A stretch of DNA of 64,000 bases from Gemmatimonadota bacterium (GTDB taxonomy: Bacteria; Gemmatimonadota; Gemmatimonadetes; Longimicrobiales; Gaopeijiaceae): positions 1-64,000 of the forward strand of contig JAJEBR010000060.1 in assembly GCA_022822445.1 (NCBI GenBank). The letters run 5' to 3'. The first letter of the stretch is position 1, and every line of letters starts with the position of its first letter. Below are positions 53,858-63,337 of the stretch, piece by piece. The position numbers were made by a program, and so were the translations under genes. Under the pieces are notes generated by a model. It ran no database searches. It saw nothing but the letters and a program-made list of their open reading frames with translations, and was not told where the DNA came from.

Positions 53858-55357
53858 CTAACCGCCGGCGTCGTCCACGATGTGGGCGATCGCCCGCTCC
53901 ACGCGACCGAGCGACCGCTCGCGTCCCAGGATCAGCAGCACGTCGAAGATCCCCGGCGACGCCGGCAGACCCGTGAGCGCCAGCCTCAGCGGCTGAAAGA
54001 CCTTCCCCGCCCCCACCCCCCGCTCGGCGGCCAACCCGCGCAGTGCGGCCTCCAGCGGCTCCGCCTCCCACGCGGCGCCGGCGAGCCGGTCCACCACCGC
54101 GCGCAGCAGCTCGGCCGTCCCCGCCCGGTCGCGGTACCAGCCCTTCCGCGCGGCCTTGCCGTCGTACCCGTCCAGCGGCGCGATGTACGGCCGCGCCAGC
54201 CGCGCCATCTCGACGAAGGTGCGGCTGCGGGGCGCCAGCGCGGCGGCCATCCGCTCGAAGGCGGCGTCGTCGAGCACGGCGGCCTCCCCGCCGGCCCCTC
54301 CGGCCTCCCCCCCGCCGCCCACGCCCCCCGCATCCCCCCCAACCCCACGACCACCCCCCAGCGCCCCCCTCAGCGCGGCGGCGACCTCTCCGGCCTCCAT
54401 CCGCGCGATGTACTGCCCGTTCATCCACATCAGCTTGGCCGCGTCGAAGACCGCCCCCTTCTTCAGCACGCGCTCCAGCGAGAACCGCTCGATGAGGTCG
54501 TCGCGCGACAGGAGCTCCTCGTCCGTCCCGGGCGACCACCCCAGCAGCGCCAGGAAGTTCACCATCGCGTCCGGGAGCACCCCCTCCACCTCGAAGGCCT
54601 CCACCGCGCGCGCGCCGTGGCGCTTCGACAGCCGCTTCCCGTCCGGGCCCAGGATCAGCGGCAGGTGGCCGAACGCCGGCACGGGCGCGCCCAGCGCCTC
54701 GTACAGCAGGATCTGCTTCGGGGTGTTGGAGATGTGGTCGTCGCCGCGCACCACGTGGCTGATCCGCGACGTGGCGTCGTCCGACACGACCGCCAGATTG
54801 TAGGTGGGGGTGCCGTCGCTGCGCAGGATCACGAAGTCGTCGATCTCGGCGTTGGCGAAGCGCATGCGGCCGTGCACGAGGTCGTGCCACTCGGTCGTGC
54901 CGGTCGGCACCAGGAAGCGGACTGCAAAGGGCTCCCCGGCCTCGGCGCGGCGGCGGCTCTCCTCCGGCGACACCGCCGTAGCCATCTCCCGCGCCAGCCG
55001 CGCCACCGTGCCCGTCCCCGCCGCGACCGCCGCGTCCCGGGCGCGCTCGAAATCCTCCCGGGCGGTGAAGTCGCGGTAGGCGCGCCCCGCATCGAGGAGC
55101 CGCTCCGCATCGCGGCGGTGCCGCGCGAGGCCGTCCGCCTGAAAGACCGGCCCCTCGTCCCAGTCGATCCCGAGCCACGACAGCCCGCCCAGGATCGCGT
55201 CCACGTGCTCGGGCCGGCTGCGGTCCCGGTCGGTGTCCTCTACCCGCAGCACGAAGGCGCCCCCTTCCCGCCGCGCCAGCAGCCAGTTGAAGAGCGCGGT
55301 CCGTGCCCCGCCGACGTGGAGATACCCCGTCGGCGAGGGCGCGAAGCGAAGTCTCAC
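53858..55357 (-). CDS. gltX: Glutamyl-tRNA synthetase
   Basis: This 499-residue class I enzyme charges tRNA-Glu. The HIGH motif is HVGG (14-17, in TGYLHVGGARTALFN) and the KMSKS motif is KRLSKR (241-246). The zinc-binding insert of some GluRS is not evident. A nearly pure Gly/Ala/Glu run (about 330-356) interrupts the stem-contact region before the C-terminal anticodon domain. The start is a GTG at 55357, 25 bases after the RND permease stop, so it may be co-transcribed with the efflux genes. With GlnRS also present, a non-discriminating role is not needed. Confidence 0.96.
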   Translation of the reverse strand: MRLRFAPSPTGYLHVGGARTALFNWLLARREGGAFVLRVEDTDRDRSRPEHVDAILGGLSWLGIDWDEGPVFQADGLARHRRDAERLLDAGRAYRDFTAREDFERARDAAVAAGTGTVARLAREMATAVSPEESRRRAEAGEPFAVRFLVPTGTTEWHDLVHGRMRFANAEIDDFVILRSDGTPTYNLAVVSDDATSRISHVVRGDDHISNTPKQILLYEALGAPVPAFGHLPLILGPDGKRLSKRHGARAVEAFEVEGVLPDAMVNFLALLGWSPGTDEELLSRDDLIERFSLERVLKKGAVFDAAKLMWMNGQYIARMEAGEVAAALRGALGGGRGVGGDAGGVGGGGEAGGAGGEAAVLDDAAFERMAAALAPRSRTFVEMARLARPYIAPLDGYDGKAARKGWYRDRAGTAELLRAVVDRLAGAAWEAEPLEAALRGLAAERGVGAGKVFQPLRLALTGLPASPGIFDVLLILGRERSLGRVERAIAHIVDDAGG

Positions 55358-55382
55358 GAGCGGGTGCGAAGCCTCACCGATT

Positions 55383-58300
55383 TCAGGCCATTGCGGCCGC
55401 CGACTCGGCGCGCAGGGCCCTGATCTTCTGCAGGAGGAAGTACAGCGCAGGCGTCACGGTAAGCACCAGGACCGACGACGACGCCAGCCCGCCGATCAGC
55501 ACGAAGGCGAGCGCATTCCAGATCGTGGCGTTGACAGTCTCGGTGAAGAGGACCAGGGGGAGCATGCCGGTGATCGTGGTGGTGGTCGTCATCAGGATGG
55601 GGCGCACCCTCTCCACCGTGCCGCGCACCACGGCCGCCTTGAGACCCAGCTTCTCCTCCCACCGCAGACGGTTGATGTGATCGACAAGGAGGATGGCATT
55701 GTTCACCACGATCCCTCCCATCATGATCACCCCGATGTACGCCTCCCGCGTGAAGGTCGCCTCCGTGTAGAGGAAGATCATGAAGACGCCGATCAGCGCC
55801 ATCGGCACCGTCAGCAGCACGCAAAGCGGCAGCAGGAGCGACTCGAAGAGCGCCGCGGTGAGCATGTACACCAGCAGGATGGAGGCCCCCAGTACCAGGT
55901 AGATCTGCGTCTGCTCGTCCCGGGTCAGCCTGTATGAACCCCGCTCCCTCACCTCGTAGCCGGGCGGTGTCTCCGTGGTCCTGATGGTGGTTTCCTGTGT
56001 GGTGTTGCCCAGCTTGGGGGGGCCACGGAATTCGTACCCCACCGAGCGCTCGTACTGCTGGTTTTCGCGGCGGATGTTGGACAGCACGTCTCGCGGCTCG
56101 ATGTTCACCAGATCGCCGAGGCGCAGCGGTTCGCCGGTCGAGGTCGTGACGAGCCTCTCGCTGAACTCCACCAGATCGATCTCCCGGTTCCCCTCCACCT
56201 TGACATCGAAGCGGACCTCGTCGCCACCGATCTTGATCCGGGCGTTGCTGGTCTGGCCGCGAACGGCGGCCTGCACCTCCCCGACCAGCTGCTGGACGGT
56301 CAGATCGTAGTTGGCGAGCAGGTCCCGCCGGATTACGACGCCGAACTCCTTGGCGTGTTCACGGTCACTCCACGCCAGGGCCGCGTTCGTGTTCACATCG
56401 CGAACGCGGGAGAGGCGCTCCAGGCGACTCCCCACATCCTCCGCGATCTCCTTCACCTTCAGGTATTCGTACCCCAGGACCTGGATCCGGTACTGCGGGG
56501 AGTATCCTCCTCCTCCACCGTAGAACGACGGCCCATAGCCGGTGACACGGACATCGATCCCCGAGAACTGAAGCGAATAGGCGAAGAGCTGGTCCTTGAT
56601 GCCGACCGGGATCTGCGTGTTCTCGATCGCCTCCGGGAAGGTGATGTAGATCCTGCTGGAGGTCTGGCCCACGTTCGTCACGAACCTGCGCACCTGGGGC
56701 ATGGCGCGCAGGCGGTCCTCGAAGAAGCGGGTGAATTCGTCGGTGCGCTCGATGTCCGAGCCGTCGGGAAGGCGGATGGAGATGTTGATGTAGGTGTCCG
56801 ATCCGCCGAGCCCTCCCCAGCGGAAGCCCCGGTCGACGTGCTTGTTGAACAGATAGCCGGAAATGCCGAGGGCGACGATGGGGACCGACAGCGTAAGCCA
56901 TGGCCAGCGGAGCGTTCCGGTGACCACGCCGCGGTAGAACCGCTCATACAGGGGCGGGCGTGGCCCCGGACCGGATCCCGTACTCTCCTGGCGCGCCGGC
57001 AGGAGTCGGCCCGCCAGCGCGGGGATGAAGCTGAAGGCGACGAGCAGCGAACCCACCAGGCTGAGGCCGACGGCGATCGCCAGCGGAAGGTAGTAGAGCC
57101 GCAGATCGTCCTGCAGGTACACGAATGGCACCAGTACGATCAGGTTCGTCCCGGTCGCGGCGACGATCGGCAGTACCACGTTGGAGGCGCCGCGCATGGT
57201 GGCGTCCTCGCGCGACCTGCCCTGCTGCCATCGCCGGTAGATGTTCTCCAGCACCACGATGGAGTTGTCGACGACCAGCCCGAACCCCATCGCGAGCCCC
57301 ATCATCGTGAGCAGGTTCAGCGAATAGCCCGCGAAGTAGATGAAGTTCAGCGCGATGAGCACCGAAAAGGCGATGGTGGCAAAGACCACGACGGCAGGCC
57401 GGATCGACCGGAGGAAGATCAGCAGAACCGCGAAGATCACCATGGCGGACACGAACACCCGGCTCCGCATGTCCGACATCTCCTGCCGGATGATCTCGCT
57501 CCCGTCCCGGTCCAGAATGAACCGGGTGTTGGGCGGGTTGCGAGCTTCGACCGCCTCCATCCTCTCCTTGACCGCGGCCGCCACCCGCACCGCATTGGCG
57601 CCGGCTTCCTTCTCGACCTCCAGGCGCACCGCCGGCCGGTTGTTGATCCGGTAGTGGCTGGTGATGTCCTCCCAGGTGTCGCGCACGGTCGCAACGTTCG
57701 AGATGCGGATGATCTTGTTCGGATCGTTCCTCACGATCGCGTTGCTGACATCCTGTGCCGAGGCCGGGCGGTTGTGGATCGTCACGGTCCACTCGCTGTC
57801 CCCCTCACGCACCGCGCCCGCCACGCCGCGGAGGTCGAGCCGGTTCAGGGCGGCTCCCACCTCGTTCGCCGACACACCCAGTGCCGCCGCGGATTCCTTG
57901 TTGATTTCGACTTCGAGGATCCGCTCCCGCCCCCCGCGCGCATTCACCACGGCGACCCCTTCGACCCGGCTCAAGTCCGGCACGACCACCTCGTCGAGGT
58001 GCTCGCGGAGCGCCCCCAGCGTGAGCGCCCCGGTGAAGGTGTACTCGAGCAGACTGGACTGCCGGAATTCCTCCGGAACGTAGTCGCTTACCGACACCCG
58101 GGCGCCCGGAGGCATGTCCGAATCCTCGAAGGCCTTCAGCCGCTCCGACAGGTCGAGGCGCGCGAAATCCATGTCGGTGTCGCGGTTGAAGTAGGCGGTG
58201 ATCTGCGCCTGGTTCTCCCCTGAGCTCGACACGACGCGCTCGACGCCGGCGACGAGCTGGACCGCCGCCTCCACCGGCGATGTCAGAAACGCCTCCATCG

Positions 58301-58466
58301 TCTCCGGGGAGGCCCCCCGCCAGCTGGCCGAGATGTTCAGTTGCGGCAGCGACGTATCGGGGTACCGCTCGATCGGGATGTCCTGCCAGGCCCTCAATCC
58401 GAGGAACGCGACGGCCAGGTAGGCCATCGCCACGGCAACCGGACGCCGGTAGCTGGTCTTGATCAT
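55383..58466 (-). CDS. RND efflux permease, second of a pair
   Basis: This 1,027-residue RND pump has the normal arrangement of twelve helices and two porter domains. The TM4 relay reads FGLVVDNSIVVLENIYR, with one Asp. A notable Gly/Tyr-rich loop, YGPSFYGGGGGYSP, lies in the second porter domain (about 645-660). Its ATG at 58466 overlaps the stop of the other permease (ATGA). Two unlike RND genes in one operon recall the MdtBC pair, where both subunits make a mixed trimer. The substrate is unknown. Confidence 0.94.
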   Translation of the reverse strand: MIKTSYRRPVAVAMAYLAVAFLGLRAWQDIPIERYPDTSLPQLNISASWRGASPETMEAFLTSPVEAAVQLVAGVERVVSSSGENQAQITAYFNRDTDMDFARLDLSERLKAFEDSDMPPGARVSVSDYVPEEFRQSSLLEYTFTGALTLGALREHLDEVVVPDLSRVEGVAVVNARGGRERILEVEINKESAAALGVSANEVGAALNRLDLRGVAGAVREGDSEWTVTIHNRPASAQDVSNAIVRNDPNKIIRISNVATVRDTWEDITSHYRINNRPAVRLEVEKEAGANAVRVAAAVKERMEAVEARNPPNTRFILDRDGSEIIRQEMSDMRSRVFVSAMVIFAVLLIFLRSIRPAVVVFATIAFSVLIALNFIYFAGYSLNLLTMMGLAMGFGLVVDNSIVVLENIYRRWQQGRSREDATMRGASNVVLPIVAATGTNLIVLVPFVYLQDDLRLYYLPLAIAVGLSLVGSLLVAFSFIPALAGRLLPARQESTGSGPGPRPPLYERFYRGVVTGTLRWPWLTLSVPIVALGISGYLFNKHVDRGFRWGGLGGSDTYINISIRLPDGSDIERTDEFTRFFEDRLRAMPQVRRFVTNVGQTSSRIYITFPEAIENTQIPVGIKDQLFAYSLQFSGIDVRVTGYGPSFYGGGGGYSPQYRIQVLGYEYLKVKEIAEDVGSRLERLSRVRDVNTNAALAWSDREHAKEFGVVIRRDLLANYDLTVQQLVGEVQAAVRGQTSNARIKIGGDEVRFDVKVEGNREIDLVEFSERLVTTSTGEPLRLGDLVNIEPRDVLSNIRRENQQYERSVGYEFRGPPKLGNTTQETTIRTTETPPGYEVRERGSYRLTRDEQTQIYLVLGASILLVYMLTAALFESLLLPLCVLLTVPMALIGVFMIFLYTEATFTREAYIGVIMMGGIVVNNAILLVDHINRLRWEEKLGLKAAVVRGTVERVRPILMTTTTTITGMLPLVLFTETVNATIWNALAFVLIGGLASSSVLVLTVTPALYFLLQKIRALRAESAAAMA

Positions 58467-61400
58467 GTCGACTCGAATGGCTGCGGGGCGATTACCGCAC
58501 GGGCCGCCGCGCTTGCGGAACGGCGCCGCCTCCACATTCTACGCACGTCCTCGACGATCGCATAGACCACCGGGACCACGATGAGGGTCAGCCCGGTCGC
58601 GACGATGAGGCCCCCGATCACCGAGATCGCCATCGGCGCGCGCAGGTCCGCGCCCCTCCCGATCCCGAGCGCCATCGGCAGCAGCCCGAGCACGGTGGTG
58701 ATCGTCGTCATCACGATCGGTCGCAGCCGCACCTGCCCGGCCTCCAGGATCGCGTCGCGCAGGCCGAGGCCTCGGGCGATTCCCTGGTTGATGAAGTCCA
58801 CCTTCACGATGGAGTCGTTGACCACAATGCCGACAAGGATCACCACTCCGATCAGGCTCATGGTGTTGAGGCCCGCTCCCGTGATCGCGAGGGCCAGCAC
58901 CGCGCCGATCACGGCCAGCGGCACCGCCATGAGGATGGTGAAGGGGTGCACGAAGGACTCGAACTGGGCGGCCAGGATCATGTACACCAGGAGCAGCGCC
59001 AGCCCGAAGGCGAAGGCCAGGTCGCGGAACGAGCGTCGCATCTCCTCGTTCTCGCCGCCCACCTCCACCCGATGGTTGAAGGGGGGCGTCAGGTCCGCGA
59101 TGGCCTCGTCGACCGCCACGATCGCGCCCCCCAGACCACCGGACGCAACGTCGGCGTATACCGTCACTACACGTCCCTGCTCTTCGCGCCGGATCTCCGC
59201 CGGGCCCAGCGACTCCTGGACGCTGGCGAGGTCTCCCAGCGGCACATCGTTCACGCGCAGGTCACTCAGCGTAGCGGCGTCGTGGCGCAGATGCTCCGGC
59301 AGACGAACCATGACCGGGATCTTGCGGTCGAACTCGATGAATTCCGTGGCCCGGGCACCCAGCATGGCGGTCTGAATGGTCGTGGCGACCCCATTCGCGG
59401 CGATTCCGTACCTCGCCGCCGCGTCCGGGTCGATCAGGACCTGGAACTGCGGACGCCCGCGCTCCGATCCCACCCGGACGTTGCGGACCTCCGCCACCCC
59501 GGACAATCGCTCGCGGACCTGCTGGGCGAATGCGTGCGCCAGGTCTAGGTCGGGACCGATCACCCTTACGGCGATGTCCGCCTCGCTGCCCCCGAGCAGG
59601 CGTCCCAGAGCGGTCGCCTGTCCGGTTTCGAAGGTCACCGCGCCCGTCGGAAAACCGGCGGCGGCGCTCTGCACCCTCTCGACGACGTCCGCGGTCCTGG
59701 CCCCGTCTACCAGGCGCACCTGCAACGTCGCAGTGTGCAATCCCGGCGTTGCCCCGTCATCCCGTATGGCCTGAACATCGCGACCGATGTGGCTGAAGAC
59801 CGCAGCGACCTCCTCGTCCTGGAGCAGCTCGCCCTCCAGCCTCGTCGCGGCCTCCGCCGTCGACTCCAGGCGCGTCGATTCGTCGAGTTCCAGCCGGACG
59901 GTGAAGGCGCCCTGGTCCACATCCGGGAGCAGGTCCCGGTCGAGCGTCAGGGCCAGCGCGATGCTCCCGCCCAGCACGCCGGCCGAGATCACCAGCACCG
60001 AAGCACGACGCTCCAGCGATGCGGCGAGGACCCCGTGGTACCAACGCGCGAAGACGTTGAACGCCCGGTCGAAGATCCCCAGGAACGGCGAGAAGAGGAA
60101 GGACAGCACCTTGCCGAGAATCTCCATCCAGAAGCGTACGAGCTGCACGACGATCGTGATCGGCAGCTTGATCGCCGCGTAGGGAAGCAGGAGCAGGAGG
60201 CGGACAAACCGGTTGATCCAGCTCGCCATTCTCCAGAGCAGGCGCGGGAGGAACTCCTCCGGCGGCCGCTCCGGGATCTCGACCTCCGGAACCGGCGCGT
60301 CCGTGGCCTCGGGGGCGGCGGCCCCAAGACCGCCGAAGCGGGCTGCCATCGTGGGCAGCAGGGTCAGCGCCACGGCCAGGCTGGCCAGCAGCGAGAACGC
60401 CACCGCGAGCGAGAGTGCGCCGAAGAGCTCCCCGGCGACACCCTGCACGTAGATGATGGGGCCGAAGACCGAGATCGTGGTGAGCGTGGAGGCCGTGATC
60501 GCGCCCTGCACCTCCTCGGCGCCGCGCGCCGCCGCCTCCAGTGCCCCCAGACCCGATTGCCGGTGTCGGAAGATGTTCTCAAGCACGATGATCGAGTTGT
60601 CGACCAGCATTCCGACCCCGAGTGCGAGGCCGCCCAGGCTCATGATGTTGAGCGACACCCCGAAGGCGTCCATGAGCGCGAAGGCTCCGATGACCGAGAT
60701 GGGAATCGCCAGGGCGATCGCCACCGGGTAGCGCGGGTCCCGCAGGAAGAAGAAGAGGACTACGAAGGCGAGCAGTCCGCCCATGATCAAGGCCTGCGCG
60801 ACGTTGCTGATCGACTCGTCGATGAAGATCGCCTGGTCGTACGCGATGTCCGCCGTGAAGTCGGGGTACTGGTCCTTGAGGAGTACCAGTACCTCCCGAA
60901 CATCTTCCGATACCCGAACGGTGTTCGCTCCGGACTCCTTGAAGACGAGCAGCCCCACCGACTCGGCGCCGTTGTAGCGGGCGATCTCCTGTCGGTCGGC
61001 GAAGCCGTCGATGACGTTCGCGACGTCGCGGACGCGGACCTGGCGGAAACCGGGATCCTCGTTGCCCCCGGCACCGGCGCCCCCTCCACCCAGCTGCTGC
61101 CGCCCGACCACCACGTCGCGGATTTCCTCGACCTCCTGGAACTCTCCCAGGGTGCGCAGCGGATAGCGGTAGCGCCCCTGCAGGATGGTGCCTCCCCGCG
61201 AGGAGATGTTGGCGGTCCCGATGGCGCTGACCACTTCGGCGGCGCTCACCTCATAGGCATCCAGCAGCGGCGGCTGATACTCGACGTGGATCTCCCGATC
61301 GAGACCTCCGGTTACGGAAGCCTGCGCGACACCATCGAGCTGTTCGAGACGCCGCCGGAAGACCCTCTCGGCGATCTGCTTGTTGTGGAGGAGCCCGCTC

Positions 61401-61837
61401 CCGCCTGTCAGCGATACGGCCATGACCGGCTCCGACTGCGGATCGACCCGCAGGATGATGGGGCGTTCCGCGTTTTCGGGCAGGCTGTAGTTGATATTGT
61501 CGAGGCGTTCCCGCAGGCTGAGCGCCGCGAAGTCCATGTTGGTGCCCCAGATGAACCGGAGCGTGACCAGGCTCACGCCGTCCTGCGAAATCGACGTCAC
61601 CTTCTCCACTCCGCCCACGGCGGCGGCCTGCTGCTCGACCGGCTCGGTAACCAGCCGCTCGATCTCGGCCGGCGCGACGTCCGGGTAGGTCGTGTAGACG
61701 ATCAGCCGCGGAAAGCTGATCTCGGGAAGCAGGTCGATCGGCAGGCGTGTCCACGAGATGCTCCCGAGAAGCACCACCGCCAGAATGAGCATGGCGACCG
61801 CGACCGGCCGCTTCGTGCAGGTTCTGGATACCGACAT
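58463..61837 (-). CDS. RND efflux permease with central insertion
   Basis: This 1,124-residue RND pump begins RPVAVAMLILAVVLLGS and has the LPEISFPRLIV segment after TM1. The TM4 relay is LGVGMLVDNSIIVLENIF. About 100 extra residues lie between the two halves (about 510-610). They begin with a Pro/Glu linker (VPEVEIPERPPEEF) and hold two hydrophobic or amphipathic helices (IKLPITIVVQLVRF and LGKVLSFLFSPFLGI). A GGGGAGAGG linker interrupts the first porter domain near 255. It starts three bases after the TolC-like stop. Confidence 0.94.
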   Translation of the reverse strand: MSVSRTCTKRPVAVAMLILAVVLLGSISWTRLPIDLLPEISFPRLIVYTTYPDVAPAEIERLVTEPVEQQAAAVGGVEKVTSISQDGVSLVTLRFIWGTNMDFAALSLRERLDNINYSLPENAERPIILRVDPQSEPVMAVSLTGGSGLLHNKQIAERVFRRRLEQLDGVAQASVTGGLDREIHVEYQPPLLDAYEVSAAEVVSAIGTANISSRGGTILQGRYRYPLRTLGEFQEVEEIRDVVVGRQQLGGGGAGAGGNEDPGFRQVRVRDVANVIDGFADRQEIARYNGAESVGLLVFKESGANTVRVSEDVREVLVLLKDQYPDFTADIAYDQAIFIDESISNVAQALIMGGLLAFVVLFFFLRDPRYPVAIALAIPISVIGAFALMDAFGVSLNIMSLGGLALGVGMLVDNSIIVLENIFRHRQSGLGALEAAARGAEEVQGAITASTLTTISVFGPIIYVQGVAGELFGALSLAVAFSLLASLAVALTLLPTMAARFGGLGAAAPEATDAPVPEVEIPERPPEEFLPRLLWRMASWINRFVRLLLLLPYAAIKLPITIVVQLVRFWMEILGKVLSFLFSPFLGIFDRAFNVFARWYHGVLAASLERRASVLVISAGVLGGSIALALTLDRDLLPDVDQGAFTVRLELDESTRLESTAEAATRLEGELLQDEEVAAVFSHIGRDVQAIRDDGATPGLHTATLQVRLVDGARTADVVERVQSAAAGFPTGAVTFETGQATALGRLLGGSEADIAVRVIGPDLDLAHAFAQQVRERLSGVAEVRNVRVGSERGRPQFQVLIDPDAAARYGIAANGVATTIQTAMLGARATEFIEFDRKIPVMVRLPEHLRHDAATLSDLRVNDVPLGDLASVQESLGPAEIRREEQGRVVTVYADVASGGLGGAIVAVDEAIADLTPPFNHRVEVGGENEEMRRSFRDLAFAFGLALLLVYMILAAQFESFVHPFTILMAVPLAVIGAVLALAITGAGLNTMSLIGVVILVGIVVNDSIVKVDFINQGIARGLGLRDAILEAGQVRLRPIVMTTITTVLGLLPMALGIGRGADLRAPMAISVIGGLIVATGLTLIVVPVVYAIVEDVRRMWRRRRSASAAARAVIAPQPFEST

Positions 61838-61840
61838 GGC

Positions 61841-63337
61841 TCAGTTCCCTTCCGGTACGGTCTCGATGCCGAGTTCCTGCCCCACGATGCCCACCGTCTG
61901 GTAGAGGTCGACGAGGGCGAGGGCGAAGGCGTAGCGCTGGTCGATGAGATTCCTGCGCTGGGTCGCCTCCTCGGCGATGGCCGACCTGAGCGGCTGGATG
62001 TCGACAGTCCCGAGCTGGTATTCCTCCTGCATGATCTGGAGGCGCTCGCTGGCGAGTTCGAGGGCTCTTTCTCTCTGCTGCAGGGTCGCCCAGGTCGTGG
62101 TCAGTGAGGCGTAGCGGGTCCTGATGTCCAGTTCCAGCTGCATTTGGGCCTGCCGCAGGCTCTCGTTGGCGTTTCGGACGTCGATCCGGCGGCTGGCCGT
62201 GTTGTACGATCGCTGGAAGCCGTCGAAGATGGGGATCGAAAAGTTGAAACCCCAGCTGGCGGTGCCGCTGGTGCCTTCTCCGGGCCGCAGATCGAACAGG
62301 GCGTCGGGCCCGGACGCAAACGACCTCCGGCCCCAATTGGTACTCGCGCTGATGGTGGGCCACCATTGGGACTGATCGGCCCGCAGCTGCGCGCGGCTGA
62401 TCTGCACCCGGGCCTCCTCCGCGCGTAGCGTGGGGTTCTCCGCCAACGTCCGCGCAACGAGGCCCTCGATGTCCAGCAACGCCGGGTCGAATGGCTCGGG
62501 CGGAGTCTCGGCAACATCCAGTGACACCAGGGACGGGTCACCGATGAGCACGCGCAGGTTGAGGAGCGCAATCTCCACCCTCCCCTCGGCCTCCCTCAGC
62601 GCCGCGCGTTGCTGCTCGACATCCAACTCGCGCGCGAGGAGGTCGGGGCGGCGGTCGAGCGCGAGCTCGAAGCGCCGCTCGGTGAACCGCAGGTCGCTCT
62701 CCCTGTCCGCCAGCAGTTCGGACTCGAGCGCCACCCGGGCCTTTTCGCGTAACACACTGAGGAACCGGTTCTGCACCTGCGCGAGGATGCCATCCAGCGT
62801 CACCCTTGCGCTCAGTTTGTCGATCCGTATCTGGGCGTGGACGCGGTCGCGGTCGCGGAAGCGCCTGCCCCCGTCAAAGACCTGGTAGTTCAGACTCAGA
62901 CCGGCGAAGGCATCGGAGGAATTCAGCCAGGCAGGGTTCAGATTCTCGGTGGGTCTGCCCACGAAGTCGCGATAGCTGGTCTGTCGTTGAAAGCTCTGTC
63001 CGGTCGAGTAGCTGGCATTCACGTTGGGCAGGAATGCCGCCCAGGCTTGCCGCGACCGGCCACCCAGCAACTCCAGCTGGTTGATCGTCTGGCGGTATTG
63101 GGGGTTGTGTTCGGTGGCGAGGGCCAGGGCCTCCTCGAGGGTCAGGACCCTCACCCCCGGGTTCCGCTGCATCTGCTGGGCGGACAGGGCAGTGCCGTCC
63201 GCCGCGCCGCCGATCGTTCCCGCCAGGAGCGCCGCAACCGCCCAGGCCACACCTGGCCGTTGTGCCAACGTGCGGCACCCGCATCGTTGTGAAGGAGCGT
63301 TGTCACGCGGCTCCCAACCTCTGGTTCCGGATCTCAT
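61841..63337 (-). CDS. TolC-family outer-membrane efflux protein
   Basis: This 498-residue channel protein has a long leader with a hydrophobic stretch (about 29-52), then two TolC repeats. The periplasmic helices are readable as YRQTINQLELLGGRSRQAWAA and the matching second-half segment ESLRQAQMQLELDIRTRYASL. It provides the exit duct for the RND pair downstream. Its ATG overlaps the adaptor gene stop (ATGA), so the full operon order is adaptor, TolC, RND, RND. Confidence 0.92.
   Translation of the reverse strand: MRSGTRGWEPRDNAPSQRCGCRTLAQRPGVAWAVAALLAGTIGGAADGTALSAQQMQRNPGVRVLTLEEALALATEHNPQYRQTINQLELLGGRSRQAWAAFLPNVNASYSTGQSFQRQTSYRDFVGRPTENLNPAWLNSSDAFAGLSLNYQVFDGGRRFRDRDRVHAQIRIDKLSARVTLDGILAQVQNRFLSVLREKARVALESELLADRESDLRFTERRFELALDRRPDLLARELDVEQQRAALREAEGRVEIALLNLRVLIGDPSLVSLDVAETPPEPFDPALLDIEGLVARTLAENPTLRAEEARVQISRAQLRADQSQWWPTISASTNWGRRSFASGPDALFDLRPGEGTSGTASWGFNFSIPIFDGFQRSYNTASRRIDVRNANESLRQAQMQLELDIRTRYASLTTTWATLQQRERALELASERLQIMQEEYQLGTVDIQPLRSAIAEEATQRRNLIDQRYAFALALVDLYQTVGIVGQELGIETVPEGN

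Noticed and set aside
53028-55178. A 716-codon frame that seems to fuse a long leader to LexA
   Set aside because: The leader is Arg/Gly-rich noise antiparallel in frame to gltX. LexA has its own ATG at 53756 with a normal length.
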